From the NCBI GenBank assembly GCA_963070105.1, contig OY718807.1, positions 6,552,983 through 6,616,982 on the forward strand: a DNA stretch of 64,000 bases, written 5' to 3'. Below the pieces are notes generated by a model. That model worked only from the letters and a program-made list of their open reading frames with translations, did no database searches and was not told where the DNA came from. Below are positions 48,779 to 61,700 of the stretch, one piece after another (the first letter of the stretch is position 1; every line of letters starts with the position of its first letter). The stretch is from Litomosoides sigmodontis. Its lineage: Eukaryota; Nematoda; Chromadorea; Rhabditida; Onchocercidae. A program made the position numbers and the translations under genes.

Positions 48779-50222
48779 TCAATGGTGTTCTTTTAATCGA
48801 AAGCTAGGAAGCAGTCCAGAAGTGTTCGACCGTGTCTTTTTTTCCTCTTCAATTTCATCCAAATACGGCTTAAGGTACCACGTTTCCTGAAACAATATGG
48901 TTTAAGGTGCAATGTCTCCTGAAATGATGCAATAAGCCAGCATCTAACAATAAAATAGCACCTACTAAATGAACAAACGAATAAATAAAGACCATATATA
49001 AAAATGGAAAAGTATGGAAAGAAAAGAGAAAGAACAGAATAAACTATAGAATCTTTTTATTCGTGATCAAACAGGATAGACTAACATCTTCCCATTTTGT
49101 CCACTTTTCTTTTGGTAATTGTTCACCATGGCATTTCATCGAATGTGCATGATAAAGTCGTATTTTTCGTTCATCAAAAAGCCATGGCTCCTTCAAATTT
49201 AGACGACGGAGTGCCTCCTTCACTTCTGGAGCGGGCTCAAAACACTGATCATGAAAGAGCAAACCTGAAATTTCAAAACACTACAGCAAATATCCAAAAC
49301 TTCAGTTCACTTCAACTTTAGCACATTTAATGCCTTCAAATTCTAAACAACCGTATGTAATCGTATGTAATCATTTATTATTATGCAATCATTTTATACA
49401 ACTATTTGAAGGACTTTAGTATGAACAAAAAAAGAACCATATCGTCTTCCGCTCCAGCCATATGACCATAAATAATATCGCAACATTTGCGCCCACTTCC
49501 CTGCAAAAAACACCATTTGATACCATCTAGGAGAAAATGAAAAGAACTATTAATGTAACTATCACAAGAAAGAATTATCTTGCAAATTAATAGAACGATT
49601 TCGTTACTACACAAACATTGAAGACAAATAATGCAATACAAGTTCATTTAATTTATAATTCTTCCTGTTCCTGATTTAATACTGCTCGAAAAAAACATTT
49701 CTTTGAAATGTCATAAATACTCAACAACGAACACAATGAACTTCATAACACAAAAATACCGTTATAACTAAATTTCATGTTTTTAGCAGCCGGTGATACT
49801 TTCTCCCAGCGAGCCAGCAATGAGGATTGAGAGAAGGCGACCTAAAAAATTGCTAAAGGTAGGCTGATAAAAAATTTTGTCGTAGGTAATAAGTGAATAG
49901 CTAAAGGAACAGATTTTTTATGAGAATTCCGCATTCCATACAACTTTCAATAGTGATGACCAAAAATATACAGAGATTCTTTTACTATTACCATGAATTA
50001 ATCAGAGTTTCACCGTAAACATTACGTAAATCGTTTTAAATATCACCAGTAACTGCTGTAATTTGTGATAAAAAATAATGTGATTATACCAGCAAAAAAA
50101 ATAAATTAATGCAAATTATACTAAAGAAACTGAATCTTCTTCACTGTGCTATTAATTTTTGACATAAGCGACGAAATCTTCAAAAACAACATTACCTTTG
50201 TTAAAACTGTTGAGCGCACCAT
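48779..50222 (-). CDS. UQCRB: UQCRB, 14 kDa subunit 7 of cytochrome bc1 complex
   Basis: A small matrix-side subunit of mitochondrial complex III that stabilises cytochrome b. Minus-strand exons: 50222-50196 (tentative start, MVRSTVLTK), 49495-49438, 49264-49086 and 48886-48779, for 123 aa against about 111 in human. Family marks are KWAQMLRYYLWSYGWSG (the KW and Tyr-rich N-terminal helix), VKEALRRL, DERKIRLYHA, LPKEKWTKWED and WYLKPYLDEIEEEKK at the C-terminus. The conserved exons are secure. The first exon is chosen because it ends in phase 0 (ACAAAG|GTAATG), which forces the next acceptor to be GGGAAG|TGG rather than the better-looking TTTTTGCAG five bases earlier. A different first exon in phase 1 would allow that site. 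A UQCRB pseudogene is unlikely given intact splice sites. Confidence 0.86.
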
Positions 50223-51500
50223 TTTTTGATGTTCTAGTTCACACGACAATGATGTATGCCTGTGGATTGCCCCAAAGTCGATTTATATGCGTGCTTCTAA
50301 AAAAATATTGCTATTGATCCACAAATTATTACGTGAAATTCTTAGGAAATGAATTCTTCCATACACTATTTTACTTTACCTAACCAGAATATATCAAACC
50401 GTAAATCCTTCCCACCCGAATCTCTTTCATTTTCTATCTCCATTATCGATGCATGTTTGCATCCAATCATGCAGTCAATCGTGTCATAAAGGCAGGTCAA
50501 AAGTGACAAATGAATGCTGTTCGTTTCTGCTTATTTATTAAAATGTCCTTAATTCTAAGTGCCCGTAACAAACCAACAAATTGACAACCACTACACCAAC
50601 ATAAACAGTCACAGTGCTACTGGTAAAATCAAACCAATCCAACAATTCTACTTATGCTACTCTGACTTGATCCACAGGCATGTAAGATAGTTTCTGTCAG
50701 CTTTTCAAATATTTGTAAGCTAATAGCACTGATTCTTGTAAGGTGGTAGTAAAAGTAGGTACACCTATACTTGCACTTCATAGTCAATCGAAATATATCG
50801 CTAAATTTTGATAAAAATGACTATCACTAAGCTTGGCCTGTCTATAACAGTAATAACAATAATGTATGTGCAAAAACTCTTCAGCAAATATTATTTCAAA
50901 AGATTTGTCATCTTCTAAATTAATATTTAAATTGATAGTAGTCGAAACGAGCTGATTAGTGCACGTCTTCAAACAACTGAATTTATGGAAAGAGTTTGCT
51001 CAATGCAATCAGTGACTTCGGTTTTCGGTACGGCGCGAATAATTGTAGACTTCTATGTTACACAGAACTAGACTTGCTTAAGAGTTGCTTAAGGTTTATA
51101 CTAGATGGAAATAGAGAAGTAAGTTTGTCATAAAGTCGCAAGCGAAAGATACTTGAACTTTCTCCTTTTGTCATGTAACATTAAATAAGCCTATGCGGTA
51201 TTTCACTAATGGCCGATGACATCGGCGGACGAACTGTGCATTTCAAGGTTCTTTCGCTGTTCTATTTGAAACGTGTTTGAAATTCTTTCATCTAGTTCTG
51301 TTGTTATTGGTGATGATGAAGTTTGGTTGCAAATGTATTTTAAGTGTAAAAACAATGTTTTATTTGATACCATCAGTTAACGTAGCATTTCGCTTATATG
51401 ACAAACACTCAGTAGTTATTGCCTGATGGTTTAAATTTCAAATCAGTTTTTACACTTGTGTAAACGAATTGCTCGGAATGTGCTTAACTGCTTTTGTTTT
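50223..51500. other. Divergent promoter region, UQCRB (-) and cyclophilin (+)
   Basis: About 1.3 kb between two divergent starts. No coding frame has recognisable content. It presumably holds both promoters; I found no specific motif to report. Confidence 0.5.
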
Positions 51501-51504
51501 TCAG
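51492..51504 (+). promoter_or_regulatory. Candidate trans-splice acceptor of the cyclophilin gene
   Basis: A TTTTGTTTTTCAG run ends 32 nt before the ATG at 51537 with no upstream exon, fitting spliced-leader addition. Confidence 0.5.
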
Positions 51505-51536
51505 TTTCTAATTTAATTCGTTTTCTGTGACAAAAA

Positions 51537-54500
51537 ATGTCAAAAAAGGATCGGCGCCGGGTATTTTTCGATGTAACAATTGATGGTAACCTCGTGGGTC
51601 GCATTGTGATGGAGCTGTACAATGACATAGCACCACGGACATGTAATAATTTCCTGATGCTTTGTACTGGTATGGCTGGCACCGGCAAGATTAGTGGCAA
51701 GCCTTTACATTATAAAGGATCGACATTTCATCGTGTTATCAAGAATTTCATGATTCAGGTAAAAGCTTGTGAGTAATACAATAAAAATCGATTTGCATAT
51801 AGTTGTTATTATTCCATGCATTTATTAGGCAGCTAAAAAACGCATAATGTGTTGAATTGGAAATAGTTTATTAGAAGCTATGTCAGCGTGCGATGAAAGT
51901 AATTTAATATTGAAACAGATGGATGCAACATTGTTTACATTGTTTTTTCAGGGAGGTGATTTTACAAAGGGTGACGGGACCGGTGGAGAATCAGTTTATG
52001 GTGGTATGTTCGACGATGAGGAGTTCGTTATGAAGCATGACGAACCATTTGTTCTGTCGATGGCAAATAAAGGACCCAATACTAATGGCTCGCAATTTTT
52101 CATCACTACAACACCTGCACCCCATCTCAATAATATCCATGTGGTATTTGGTAAGGTTAGCGAACTAAGACGTTTAAAACTGAATTCAATCATTTTCTAT
52201 GTGCCACCTGCATAAACGTATCGTGAGGTTTTTGTAGATTAGTAGGTTTGACGCCGCCTAAAACAAAAAATTATAACATTTCGGAGTTTTTGAGATTTTA
52301 GTAACCATCGTAAGTCAGCAAGATTTTCATCTCGTCGCTTCGTATTGGTTATTAAAGCCTCCAGTTTCGTTTATAGTCTTCACTTCTAGAATATGAAAAA
52401 TATAAAATAAATATAAAAATAAAAAAGTTATTAAAACCACTTTTAGGTTGTCAGTGGGCAGGAAGTTGTGACCAAAATCGAATATTTAAAAACTAATTCT
52501 AAGAATCGTCCATTAGCTGATGTTGTAATACTTAATTGTGGTGAGCTTGTTCGACGGAAAAAACAGCGACATTCTTCTGGGACGAGTAGGTCGAGCAGGT
52601 AATGAAAAATTGATATTATTTGAATGAAGTGCATCCATATTCGTATGCTGGGCTCTTGATTCATCTTTGAAATTATTTCACTTTCGAATCTGGAATGTAG
52701 TGTATCTTTTTGATACATTTATTCTTGAAACAATTTAATTTTTGCTTTTATTCCCTACATAATTTATGATTTTTAGCTCTTCATCGAGTGAAAAAGGTCA
52801 TAAGAGAACAAAGAAGACAAAAATGAAAGAGAAAAAGCGGAAGGAGAGCGATGAAGTGGAACATTTAGAAATCGGCACTGCAGTTACGGACGCAGAACTA
52901 CAGTTGTCAAGCGTAAAAGCGGAAGATCTGCCTGAAGAACCGGAGCACCAAAATAAGTACCTTATGAGACGGTGAACATTTACGTATTAAATGACAAGAT
53001 TTTCAGTTTTCTTTTTTTTATGAAATTGTTTTTCTTCCGAAGACTTTATTTTTTTAGATCAAAAACACCAGAAAATTCAAAAAAAGAAAAACGAGAAAAA
53101 CCGCGACATTCACCTCAGCGTTTTTCGAGACGCGATGTTAGTCACCGTTTGAACCGCATGCGGAGAACGCGAACTGGACACAAAATAAAGGTACGTCACC
53201 TATATCCAGTAATTATCATTCAGATAGTTTTCACTTATTTAGTTAATTTGAAGTTTTCATGAAATTTGTTTGTTTACAGAACTTGTATTTTTTTTATCAA
53301 CATTATTCTTAAATTGTCTTAGTAGTCATAGCATGAAATGTCGCATCGATTTAGGGGCGCGGCGCACTTCGATTCCGAACACCAGAAGGCAGTAGTGATC
53401 ATGATGGAAGTCGCACTCCTCCTCATTGGAGACGTGAACAGGTTATTTTGGAATTTTGTAACTTCTGCATAAATTGTTTCAAGGAAATGCTTCAATTAGT
53501 TTTTGTGCGTTTACTGTTGATCATCGTTTCATAAGAACTATATTTTTGTGAAACACTATAGTTTTAAATTTTATCCCACTTACGATATGTCTCGATATAC
53601 TAGAGTATATTGTATTCGATATATTGTGATAGACATTCATTAATTTCAGAATTAAAAATGTATACAAGTGATTTATTTTGAGTTTTTAGAATCGTATAAT
53701 TACACTTGATGAATTGCATCGTTTGCAAGAGAAAAGGAAAGCGTATGAGCTTGAAGAGCTTGAGAATCCCAAAAACGACGTTAGTAACGGGAGAAAAACC
53801 GATGTTTTGTTAAATATGTCTAAGAAAACGGAAAACAAAGAGGAAAAGCAACATGGCAGGTCTGAAAAGAAAGAAAATCGGCATGATCGAAGTAGGCACA
53901 CAACGGTAAGCTTGAGATTTGTACTCTTTTTTTCAAGAAATTCAACATACTAACTTGCATACTAAAATACCTGACTTCATTTGTCATTGGTGTTTGAGGA
54001 TTTTTTGGCAGAAATAAGTGCTTGTGGTAAAATAGTAACGATATTTGTTGTACTGGAAATTTCAAGTATCGTATGTTAAACATTTCAAGCCTTGTGAACT
54101 GCCTCTTTTAGCGGCGGTCACCGGAGCATATAACACATTTTTCAAAGGAAAAGCGTCGTAAAATTGATGAGGCTGGGGATAGTGAAGATGTAAAGCGAAT
54201 AAAAAGGGATCGACGAAAACGAGCTATTGAAAAAGAGGGAATTGAAGCTGTAAGTTTTATGGTTCTTTAATGCTAATCAGGTCTTTACCTGGTGCTGTTT
54301 GATTACGAATATCGAAATTTTATCAAGTATTGTTACTCCTGGAACTTCCACACATAGTGACATTTCCCCTCGGAAGGCGGAGATCAGAAGGAGAATGCGA
54401 CTCGACAGCTTTCGTTAGTAGGGACATGAACCTTAATTGATCATGATAAAAAATTTAGAACGGTGAAAAAGCTGCTGCAGTAAATGAATTGAATTTGGAT

Positions 54501-56519
54501 GAGCCAACAGTGGAAGTTATGTTGGATAGTGCCGAAGACATTAGAGACAGTGATGATGAAGCAATCAGGGTGCATTTGCTAAAGGCAAAAGAAAGAGCAG
54601 AAGAGAAAGCTAAATGTGGTAGGTCCAATGGCATACATTTGTTTGTAAATGGGGAAGAAGCGAAACGTATACTATACGTTAAACTGTACTATAACATATA
54701 CTATACGTTTGTAATGAATACCTTCAAAAAAAAGCGGAACGTACACTATACGTTGTAATGAAAAGATAAGATTCGTGTTTATGTGCAGAAAGCAGCGATC
54801 CACTTTTTCCTCCACCATTTCCTTTATTCATGGCAAGAGAAGAAAATGGTAAACTGAGGCAACAATTGAATTTGATTTTTTGTTTTTTTATAGAATCGAA
54901 AGCAGTTGAAAAGATTGATGCTGATAATGAACGAAAGACAACTTCTGCGGGAAAGCAGAAAGACAGTGTCGAAAAAGATAGACAGCATCGCGAGCATAAA
55001 ATTGATGAGCATGAAAAACGAGCTAACGATGAACAAGATACGAAACAAATCGCAGATGCGGGAAGCAAACGCGATCAACGGAAAAGCGATAGCAAGGATT
55101 ACAAAGCAAAATTAGAGCGAAGGCACAAGAGTCGAAGCGTTGAAAAAAGTGGAAAACGAAGCAGCAGTCGAGAAAAACCAGAAAATTCGAAAAGAAAGGA
55201 AACCTCTGGCCAAAAAAGTCAAGCTGACTGTGACTCGACTACAGGAACAAGGACAAGTCAGGTCGATTCTAACAAGAATGGTAATTCGAAAGTGTCGGTA
55301 AATGGGAAGTTGCAGGAAGTTAATTCAACTAATAAGGACAACGAAGAAGTTTCGGGACAGAGAAATTTAAAAATGGAATTATCTAAATCAGAAGAAAGCA
55401 AACAGCAGACGAATGAAGCTCCTAAAAAAGCAAGGAATGATGAGAAATCGAAAGGAATAAAGCGGAATGAGAGGAGTTCCAGTCCAAAACGCCGAAGCAG
55501 AAGTAATGTCCGCAGACGACGGAGTTCGAGCCGCCGTTCAAGGTCACGTGATCGTCTCAGGTAGCTTTTTAAATGCCTCATTGGTTATTTTAAGAATACA
55601 CAGTGAATATTTTACTGCAAAAAAATCAAAATTCGTTGATTTAAGGTCGCGGTCACAATCGAGGGGTCACGTTCGTCGGTATGAAGGATGGTCACGTTCT
55701 CGTCGGCCAACTAGACGGGAATTATACGATGAGCGTGTGCGTCGAGAGCGTGAACGACGTCGAAGCTTCGACAGGTATTCGGATAGAAGACGTACTAGAA
55801 GCCGAAGTGCTCGACGGGATAGTGATCGGGTTCGGTGTTTAATTTATCTTAAGAAATGAGGTGGTATTTGATTTTCGTGTTATTGAAAACTAATGAGATT
55901 TTATGTTAGGAGGTACTTTTGCTATGTACTGAGTATGCACCATCCGTGGGATCTTTTGTTTTTTTTGTGTATATGTGAGGACATCGTACAATCGAGTGCG
56001 GAGATTACATCGGTGCATTGAAAAACATATGCTAAAAATTCATGCAAATGGATGGAAGTTTGCCTGCCATAGAAGCAAGAGTGTGGTGAATAAACTTCTT
56101 AGCTCTTTGCCGATTAATTCAAGCTGGAATTTCAGTACTCGAGACGTAGTCGAAGACGTTCACCATCTTCTTCAAGCACTAGTAGTCGCAGTTCGTCAAG
56201 CGATTCTCGGAGCACTTCTAGCAGCAGCAGGTAAAAATTTTCACTCTGTAGTTAGAAGTTTCGGATAAGCAACTATTTGGATGATAAAGAAAATGTAAGC
56301 AAAGAAACGAAAAACAATGAAAATCAGAAACATTAGAAAATTGAAAATGGACTTGTTAAACGTTTTCTGAAATTTCAAACAGCTGGTAACACTATAATTT
56401 TCACTGAAGCAATGATTATGTTTTAAATTTCATATAATTTTTAAAATAGTTTCAGCTCTTCATCAAAACGTTCGAGCAGTTCCGATTCAAGCAGTTCTCA
56501 TAGCAGAAGCTCCAATTAG
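51537..56519 (+). CDS. cyp-1: RS-domain cyclophilin (peptidyl-prolyl isomerase), Brugia CYP-1 type
   Basis: Exons 51537-51758, 51952-52155, 52447-52598, 52777-52971, 53058-53190, 53355-53441, 53690-53905, 54112-54249, 54459-54618, 54894-55560, 55646-55829, 56136-56230 and 56456-56519 give 838 aa, all in phase. Residues 1 to about 180 are the cyclophilin domain: [15 protein letters not shown] (catalytic Arg66, Phe71, Gln74), Ala112, GSQFFITT (Phe124), then [12 protein letters not shown]. The Trp that binds cyclosporin A in CypA is His132 here, as known for the divergent loop-type nematode and SRcyp/NK-TR group. The rest is highly charged (Lys/Glu/Arg) and becomes a Ser-Arg domain at the end ([41 protein letters not shown]). 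Such cyclophilins are nuclear and associate with splicing factors. Length and architecture match Brugia malayi CYP-1; the nearest C. elegans type is CYP-8. Confidence 0.95.
54664..54754. repeat. Palindromic TATACGTT repeats in a cyclophilin intron
   Basis: AACGTATACTATACGTT (54664-54680) is a perfect 8-bp inverted repeat around one base. Near copies follow at about 54696-54710 (ATATACTATACGTTT) and 54738-54754 (AACGTACACTATACGTT), the last two both followed by GTAATGAA. All lie in the intron 54619-54893. Confidence 0.8.
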
Positions 56520-58592
56520 TTCATTTTGTTTAATTGTTTTGTTTGTGCATTTGCTGCATGTTTCGCTGAATTTTAGTTGTTATAAGTAAAATTTCTAAAA
56601 ACAGCAGAGAAGGACATAATGATTTGTAGATGATCTCGGAATTTATCTTTGGATCTGCCTCGAAACAGGAATGATGTGGCACGCATCGTCGCTTAAATTT
56701 AGCAATTCAGTTTACTTTGAAGCTTGAATATCTATTGAAAATTCTGTGTTAAATTTCATTTATTTTTAAAACTGTTACTTTTTCGGCGTTTTAGTTATTG
56801 GCTTCAGTAGTTTTGTCCACTTGGTTAGGCTGAAGCCATATTTCTATTTGTCATGTTGCCCACTGTACGGATAACCGAAATATTTTCAGATTCTCATCTT
56901 CGAACAATTCCACTACTGATGTGTTCTAGCTGAATCGTTCATTTACGCATACAATGTACTTCTATTAAGATAACCTGATACTTATGAGATTGTTTTGCTT
57001 ACGGTATTAGGTCTTATTTCACCTCAACTTTTTTTGAAATTTTAAATTCGTTTTTCTGTTTCTGTACAGAGTTTCTACTTGAATCGTTAATCGACCATTT
57101 TCCAGCACCACCTCTTCAGCTGAGAATTAAACTACTACAGGAGAACCTTTAGTCTCTTTAGTAACCGTATATGATGGTGGTGCATCGAGAACCTTTCATA
57201 CGGAATGCTTGGGTGATTATCGTTGAATAATTTAAAATCTAAGAACGTACAAGTTTGTCAATGGTTCGAATTTGCCTTCGTGGCTATTTCTCTCCTTGCT
57301 TTTTGCCAAATATTTATGGTTTCCGTTACGTACGTGTCATTATCATTATTGTGTAATTGTTACCAATAGAAAACTTCAGAAAATGTATTACAAAAAGAAA
57401 AGGTTAATGACGTGGTGGAAATATTGTTTTTCTCTGAGCATTTCAAGTGTTCCAATGTCCAGATAGCATTTAATTAAACTTTGGTGGCTTGGAAGGCAGA
57501 AGAAAAAGAATAAAGTAAATAAATTGGAATTTAATTTAATTTGGTGGGACAGCGTGCAATGCTGATTCTTTTTTTCATTTCAAATTTAAAAGATGAAAGA
57601 TGGGATTTTTGCAAGATTTCCTCGAAATGCTATAAGAAAATTCCGTTAATCACTTATATTTTTTCATATTACAGAATTGTTAAATATTACGGAAGTCTTT
57701 TGAAAACTTCTGAGGAACGGATTTGTCCTGTTTGTGTTGCTTTACTGTTTTTGAATAAACTAATTTGACCGTCTTTAGCATCAAACGCAAGAGGATTACA
57801 CACAGGGCAAGAGATCATTTGTAGTATGTAGATGTAATCGTGGGGCGGTTTATATATTGAATATTTAATGTGCGGTGGGGGAGATCGCATTTGCAAAGCA
57901 AAAAAGGAGAGCTGGTGAAATGTTAAGCGGAGAGGCAACATCTAAAGGAGGTGTAGTTTAACCTTTTTTCGATAAAAACCCAAAACATCACGAATTTTTT
58001 TCCGCAGCGGTTATGCATTTTAAGTTTATCATTTTGCGTTTCTCACAGCAAGTCATCGACAGTACGCTTGATCAACGTAGCTAAAATTGAAAAACTCCCG
58101 AAGACAGCAATGACTCAATGATTGTTGTTGCTGTTTGTAACTTTTTTTCTAATTTCAAATTTTTAACAGTACAAACATACGGCGCGTAAAACTTTAGTGC
58201 TGTAATTTTTTCATGTACAAATTGCAAAATAAAAAGTGAATTTGATAAAGCAATCTGTAAACACTGAAAACTGCTCTACGAATGTCACTTTTTCGCCTCC
58301 GCATATGAGAATCGCTATGCTACAGAAATTTATAATTCTTGATACTCATTCACACTCCTACGGTATCATCCTTGCAAGAATTCCACCCTGAATAAAACTG
58401 CTACTGTGAAACCACTCGGTCCACCGAAAAGAGGAACGAGAAAAGTCAAAAACATGAAAACGGATTGTAAAACAAATCAACGATATACGGGTTCTCATTC
58501 CAAGCGATCCAAGAAGTCTGTGAGAAAGCGATGAAGGATAACGGATTCATCACGTAAACTAGATATTTGTTTCGTCCAAAGAACGAATGAAT
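56520..58592. other. Convergent gap between cyclophilin and TPP2
   Basis: Two kilobases with no gene I can support. A minus-strand open stretch at 57941-57687 contains a CPVC motif and a polar C-terminus (SLFKNSKATQTGQIRSSEVF) but has no clear start or splice partner. A poly(A)-like AATAAA on the plus strand is at about 57509. Confidence 0.45.
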
Positions 58593-58598
58593 TTTATT
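58593..58598 (-). terminator. Candidate polyadenylation signal of tpp-2
   Basis: AATAAA on the minus strand about 185 nt past the TPP2 stop codon (58785-58783). Confidence 0.45.
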
Positions 58599-58782
58599 TT
58601 TGAGATATCAAGCAAAAAAAAAAAAACTATGAAATATCACTATTATCAACAGTTCCAGAGTTGAATCACCAAACTCGGTTCTTGCAACATCTTGAAACAA
58701 ATGCAAAAATTCATTCGGCGTGCCCATTGTAAGCATTAATCGCAAAGACTGTTGAAGGACTAAGTGATAATAGTGGTACACT

Positions 58783-61700
58783 TCAAAAAAGGCGATAGTC
58801 GTTGCGATATTTAACAATAATTTGGTTCCGTAAGTTGCTTGCAATATGCATCCAACCGAGTTGTTCCACAAGCTAAAAAATGATGGATAAAATTTATTTT
58901 ATTAGATTAAATATTTCGCCTATGTTTTTTCATCACCACTATTCCTTTGTGATTCAAAATTATTGCTCAATGCTTCCCTTTAATAAAGGATTTTTTATTA
59001 TAACAAAAAACCACTGAAAACGACAATAAATGAAATTCACTAGTTGCAAATACGAAGAAATGATTACCTCAACAGCTGCCGCTTCCAAAGACAGGTTATT
59101 TGCAAAATTTTTATCTTCACTTGCCTTTTTCAAGTATTTTAATGCCCGACCATAATGGGCATGTGCAACTGCTTGCTTTGCAGATAATATTAAAACCTGC
59201 GAAACAAATATTCCTGTTAAAATTTCACATTAACTTAAATACATTACAAAACTCTTTATTAACCGCTGCGGTATGTGTATCCAGATATTAAACTTTTATG
59301 TTATATTATTCGCAAGAATTTCTTGATTCTAAGAGTAAACGGTGTATTTCTAGCTGCATAAAACGAAATAAATCGATATGCAACAATAAATTTAATTAAA
59401 CATGCCTTGTAATCTTGAAATGAAATTTAATTTAATTACGTACAACGCTTATATTCATCATAAGAAGTAATTGTAAATCATATTCTATGCATTGACATAT
59501 TGTAGCTGTATATGCTCTCATATGCTTAAAACAGAAAGTTGCAAAAAAATTGCAAATTGCAGTTAAAACATCTCTAACTCTAAATCACCTACAGTTGAGC
59601 TTCTGCCAAAAACCCACGATTAAATCTACCTATTAGTTGACTTGCATAAAAAATTCCCACTAAATAAGTAAAAACCTTTGGGTCCGCCGCTTCCAACCAC
59701 TTCAAAACTTCATAGTATGCATTGTCAACTTCTTTCAGTGTAACTTTCGCCTGGAACAAACACTGCATCACGCAATGAATTCAAAAATGGTGTATCAAAT
59801 TTGATAAAGAAAAGATTGAACAAAGAACAAAAAAAAAATTTAACGTTGTGCTATATATTCCAGGGTAAACGCAAGTTATTTCCTCTCTACTCCTAGAATG
59901 CGAGAGAAATTTGACAAAGAAGTTAACTATTAGAAGGAAATAATGTTTTAAGATTTAAGCAAGCATATACCGCAGTGAGTAGCGTCCTATTCCCTGTTTA
60001 ATACAAAAGAAGCTTGCTTAACACTTTTCACATGAGTCTGGATGATAAAAAGGTTTTAGTAACAAGGAACCTACGGTTCTTCCTGGCTGATTCGAATCTA
60101 CAGTTTCAATTGCCGTTGGTAACGTATCATTTACTTCATCAGATTCTAGTGTTGCTAGCAAATCACCTGCTCCATTAATACCAATATCTTCTGAATCTTT
60201 TTTCTTCGTATCTTCTATTAACTGAAATCTTTTTCTGTTTGCGGGAAACATTTTAGAATTACCAATCGAAACAAATTTAAGAGCAGTCATAAGCTCTACT
60301 GCCTATTATTCACAGTGCATAAAGTTGGCAGAACAACAGATCAATTCTTTAAAGTAGGTCACCCAAAAGATACATCACTAGAGGAAACAGAACACTATTG
60401 GTGATTTAATTCTGATTTTGCGAGGCGTATTAAAATAATGGCGACACTGATATTATCCTTCAATTACTGAAAATTATTAAGAAAATTTCAACCATACGAT
60501 GCAACTAGTAATAAACCGCTGCTCCTTTTCTAATTTAAATTTTAGTTTGAAATTTGCACGACACCTGAAAATCGCTACTTGATGATCTTTTGGTAAGTTC
60601 TCCACTTGCTGGCGATGTTTTCTCAGTTTTTGTAATGACATCAACGTTTAAACCAAGCCGAAATGCCTTTGGTATTTCCTGGGTACTAATTGCCAGATGT
60701 TCATCAACCAATGTATCTGCTTTGATGACTAAGGCATCAACAATGGCACTCTTACGGTTTTCCATATCCCTGAAGGCAATAATGATTTAAAGAGAATTCT
60801 CATTTAAAAAAGGAATATAATCTAAGTATAAATTCTAGAAGTTTTGCATGAGCATAAACGATTGAAAAGAAAACAAACTGACGCCTTAATGATGACATCA
60901 CTTTCACTATTCTCATGTTTGCAGCCTAAGTATTTTAATACTTCATCTGGCTTTGCGACATCTAGAATTGCATCTACCAATTCCAGAATTCGATTACGAT
61001 TTTCCGGGTTATTCTGGAAACGATTAAAATGCACAGTCTCTCAAGTGAAATTATTATTAAAAACTAAACAATATCCATCATTCAGAACGAACATTTGTCA
61101 TCACAATTAACCATAGTTAGTCTTTTAAAAAGGATTTCTAAAACTTATAGACACATGAAAAGAATATCTTAATGAAAAACTAAGAAAATACCTTATTGTC
61201 GAACAAACGTTTTAGGTGCGCCTGCATGATTCGCAAATTCTTTGGATTCTCAGCAATTAAATGGTTATATAAATCATTTGCATCCATAACATCTTGTAAT
61301 TTTCCTAACCATTGTGTATAAAAATCACGCAGTGCTTCTATAAAATTAAAATATTTAATTTAAAGTAAATAAAAATTATTTATACAAATAACGCGTCGTT
61401 TATGCAACTCCATTCTTCTATACTAGCCTATCCCGATCACAGTGGCATGCCAAAGGTATTTATTTCACCTCGATGCTATCCAAACGACTGTCAAAACCAG
61501 TTATAAATTGCTAAATTCTTGCGTACGAGTGAATTCCTTAAATACAATAATCTACAACAATACCATTCATAGCCTGCATAGAATCAGGTGCAAAGTCTTC
61601 CTTCTTTTTCATTAAAGCAACTGATGAACCACTTTTGGTCTGCTTGCGATTCCACTCCAAAAATGTATATGTCGCTTGATATTGCACATGACTTCTAGCT

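Noticed and set aside
54724..55581. Several long minus-strand frames opposite the cyclophilin tail
   Set aside because: Shadow frames caused by Arg/Lys/Ser-rich coding on the plus strand.
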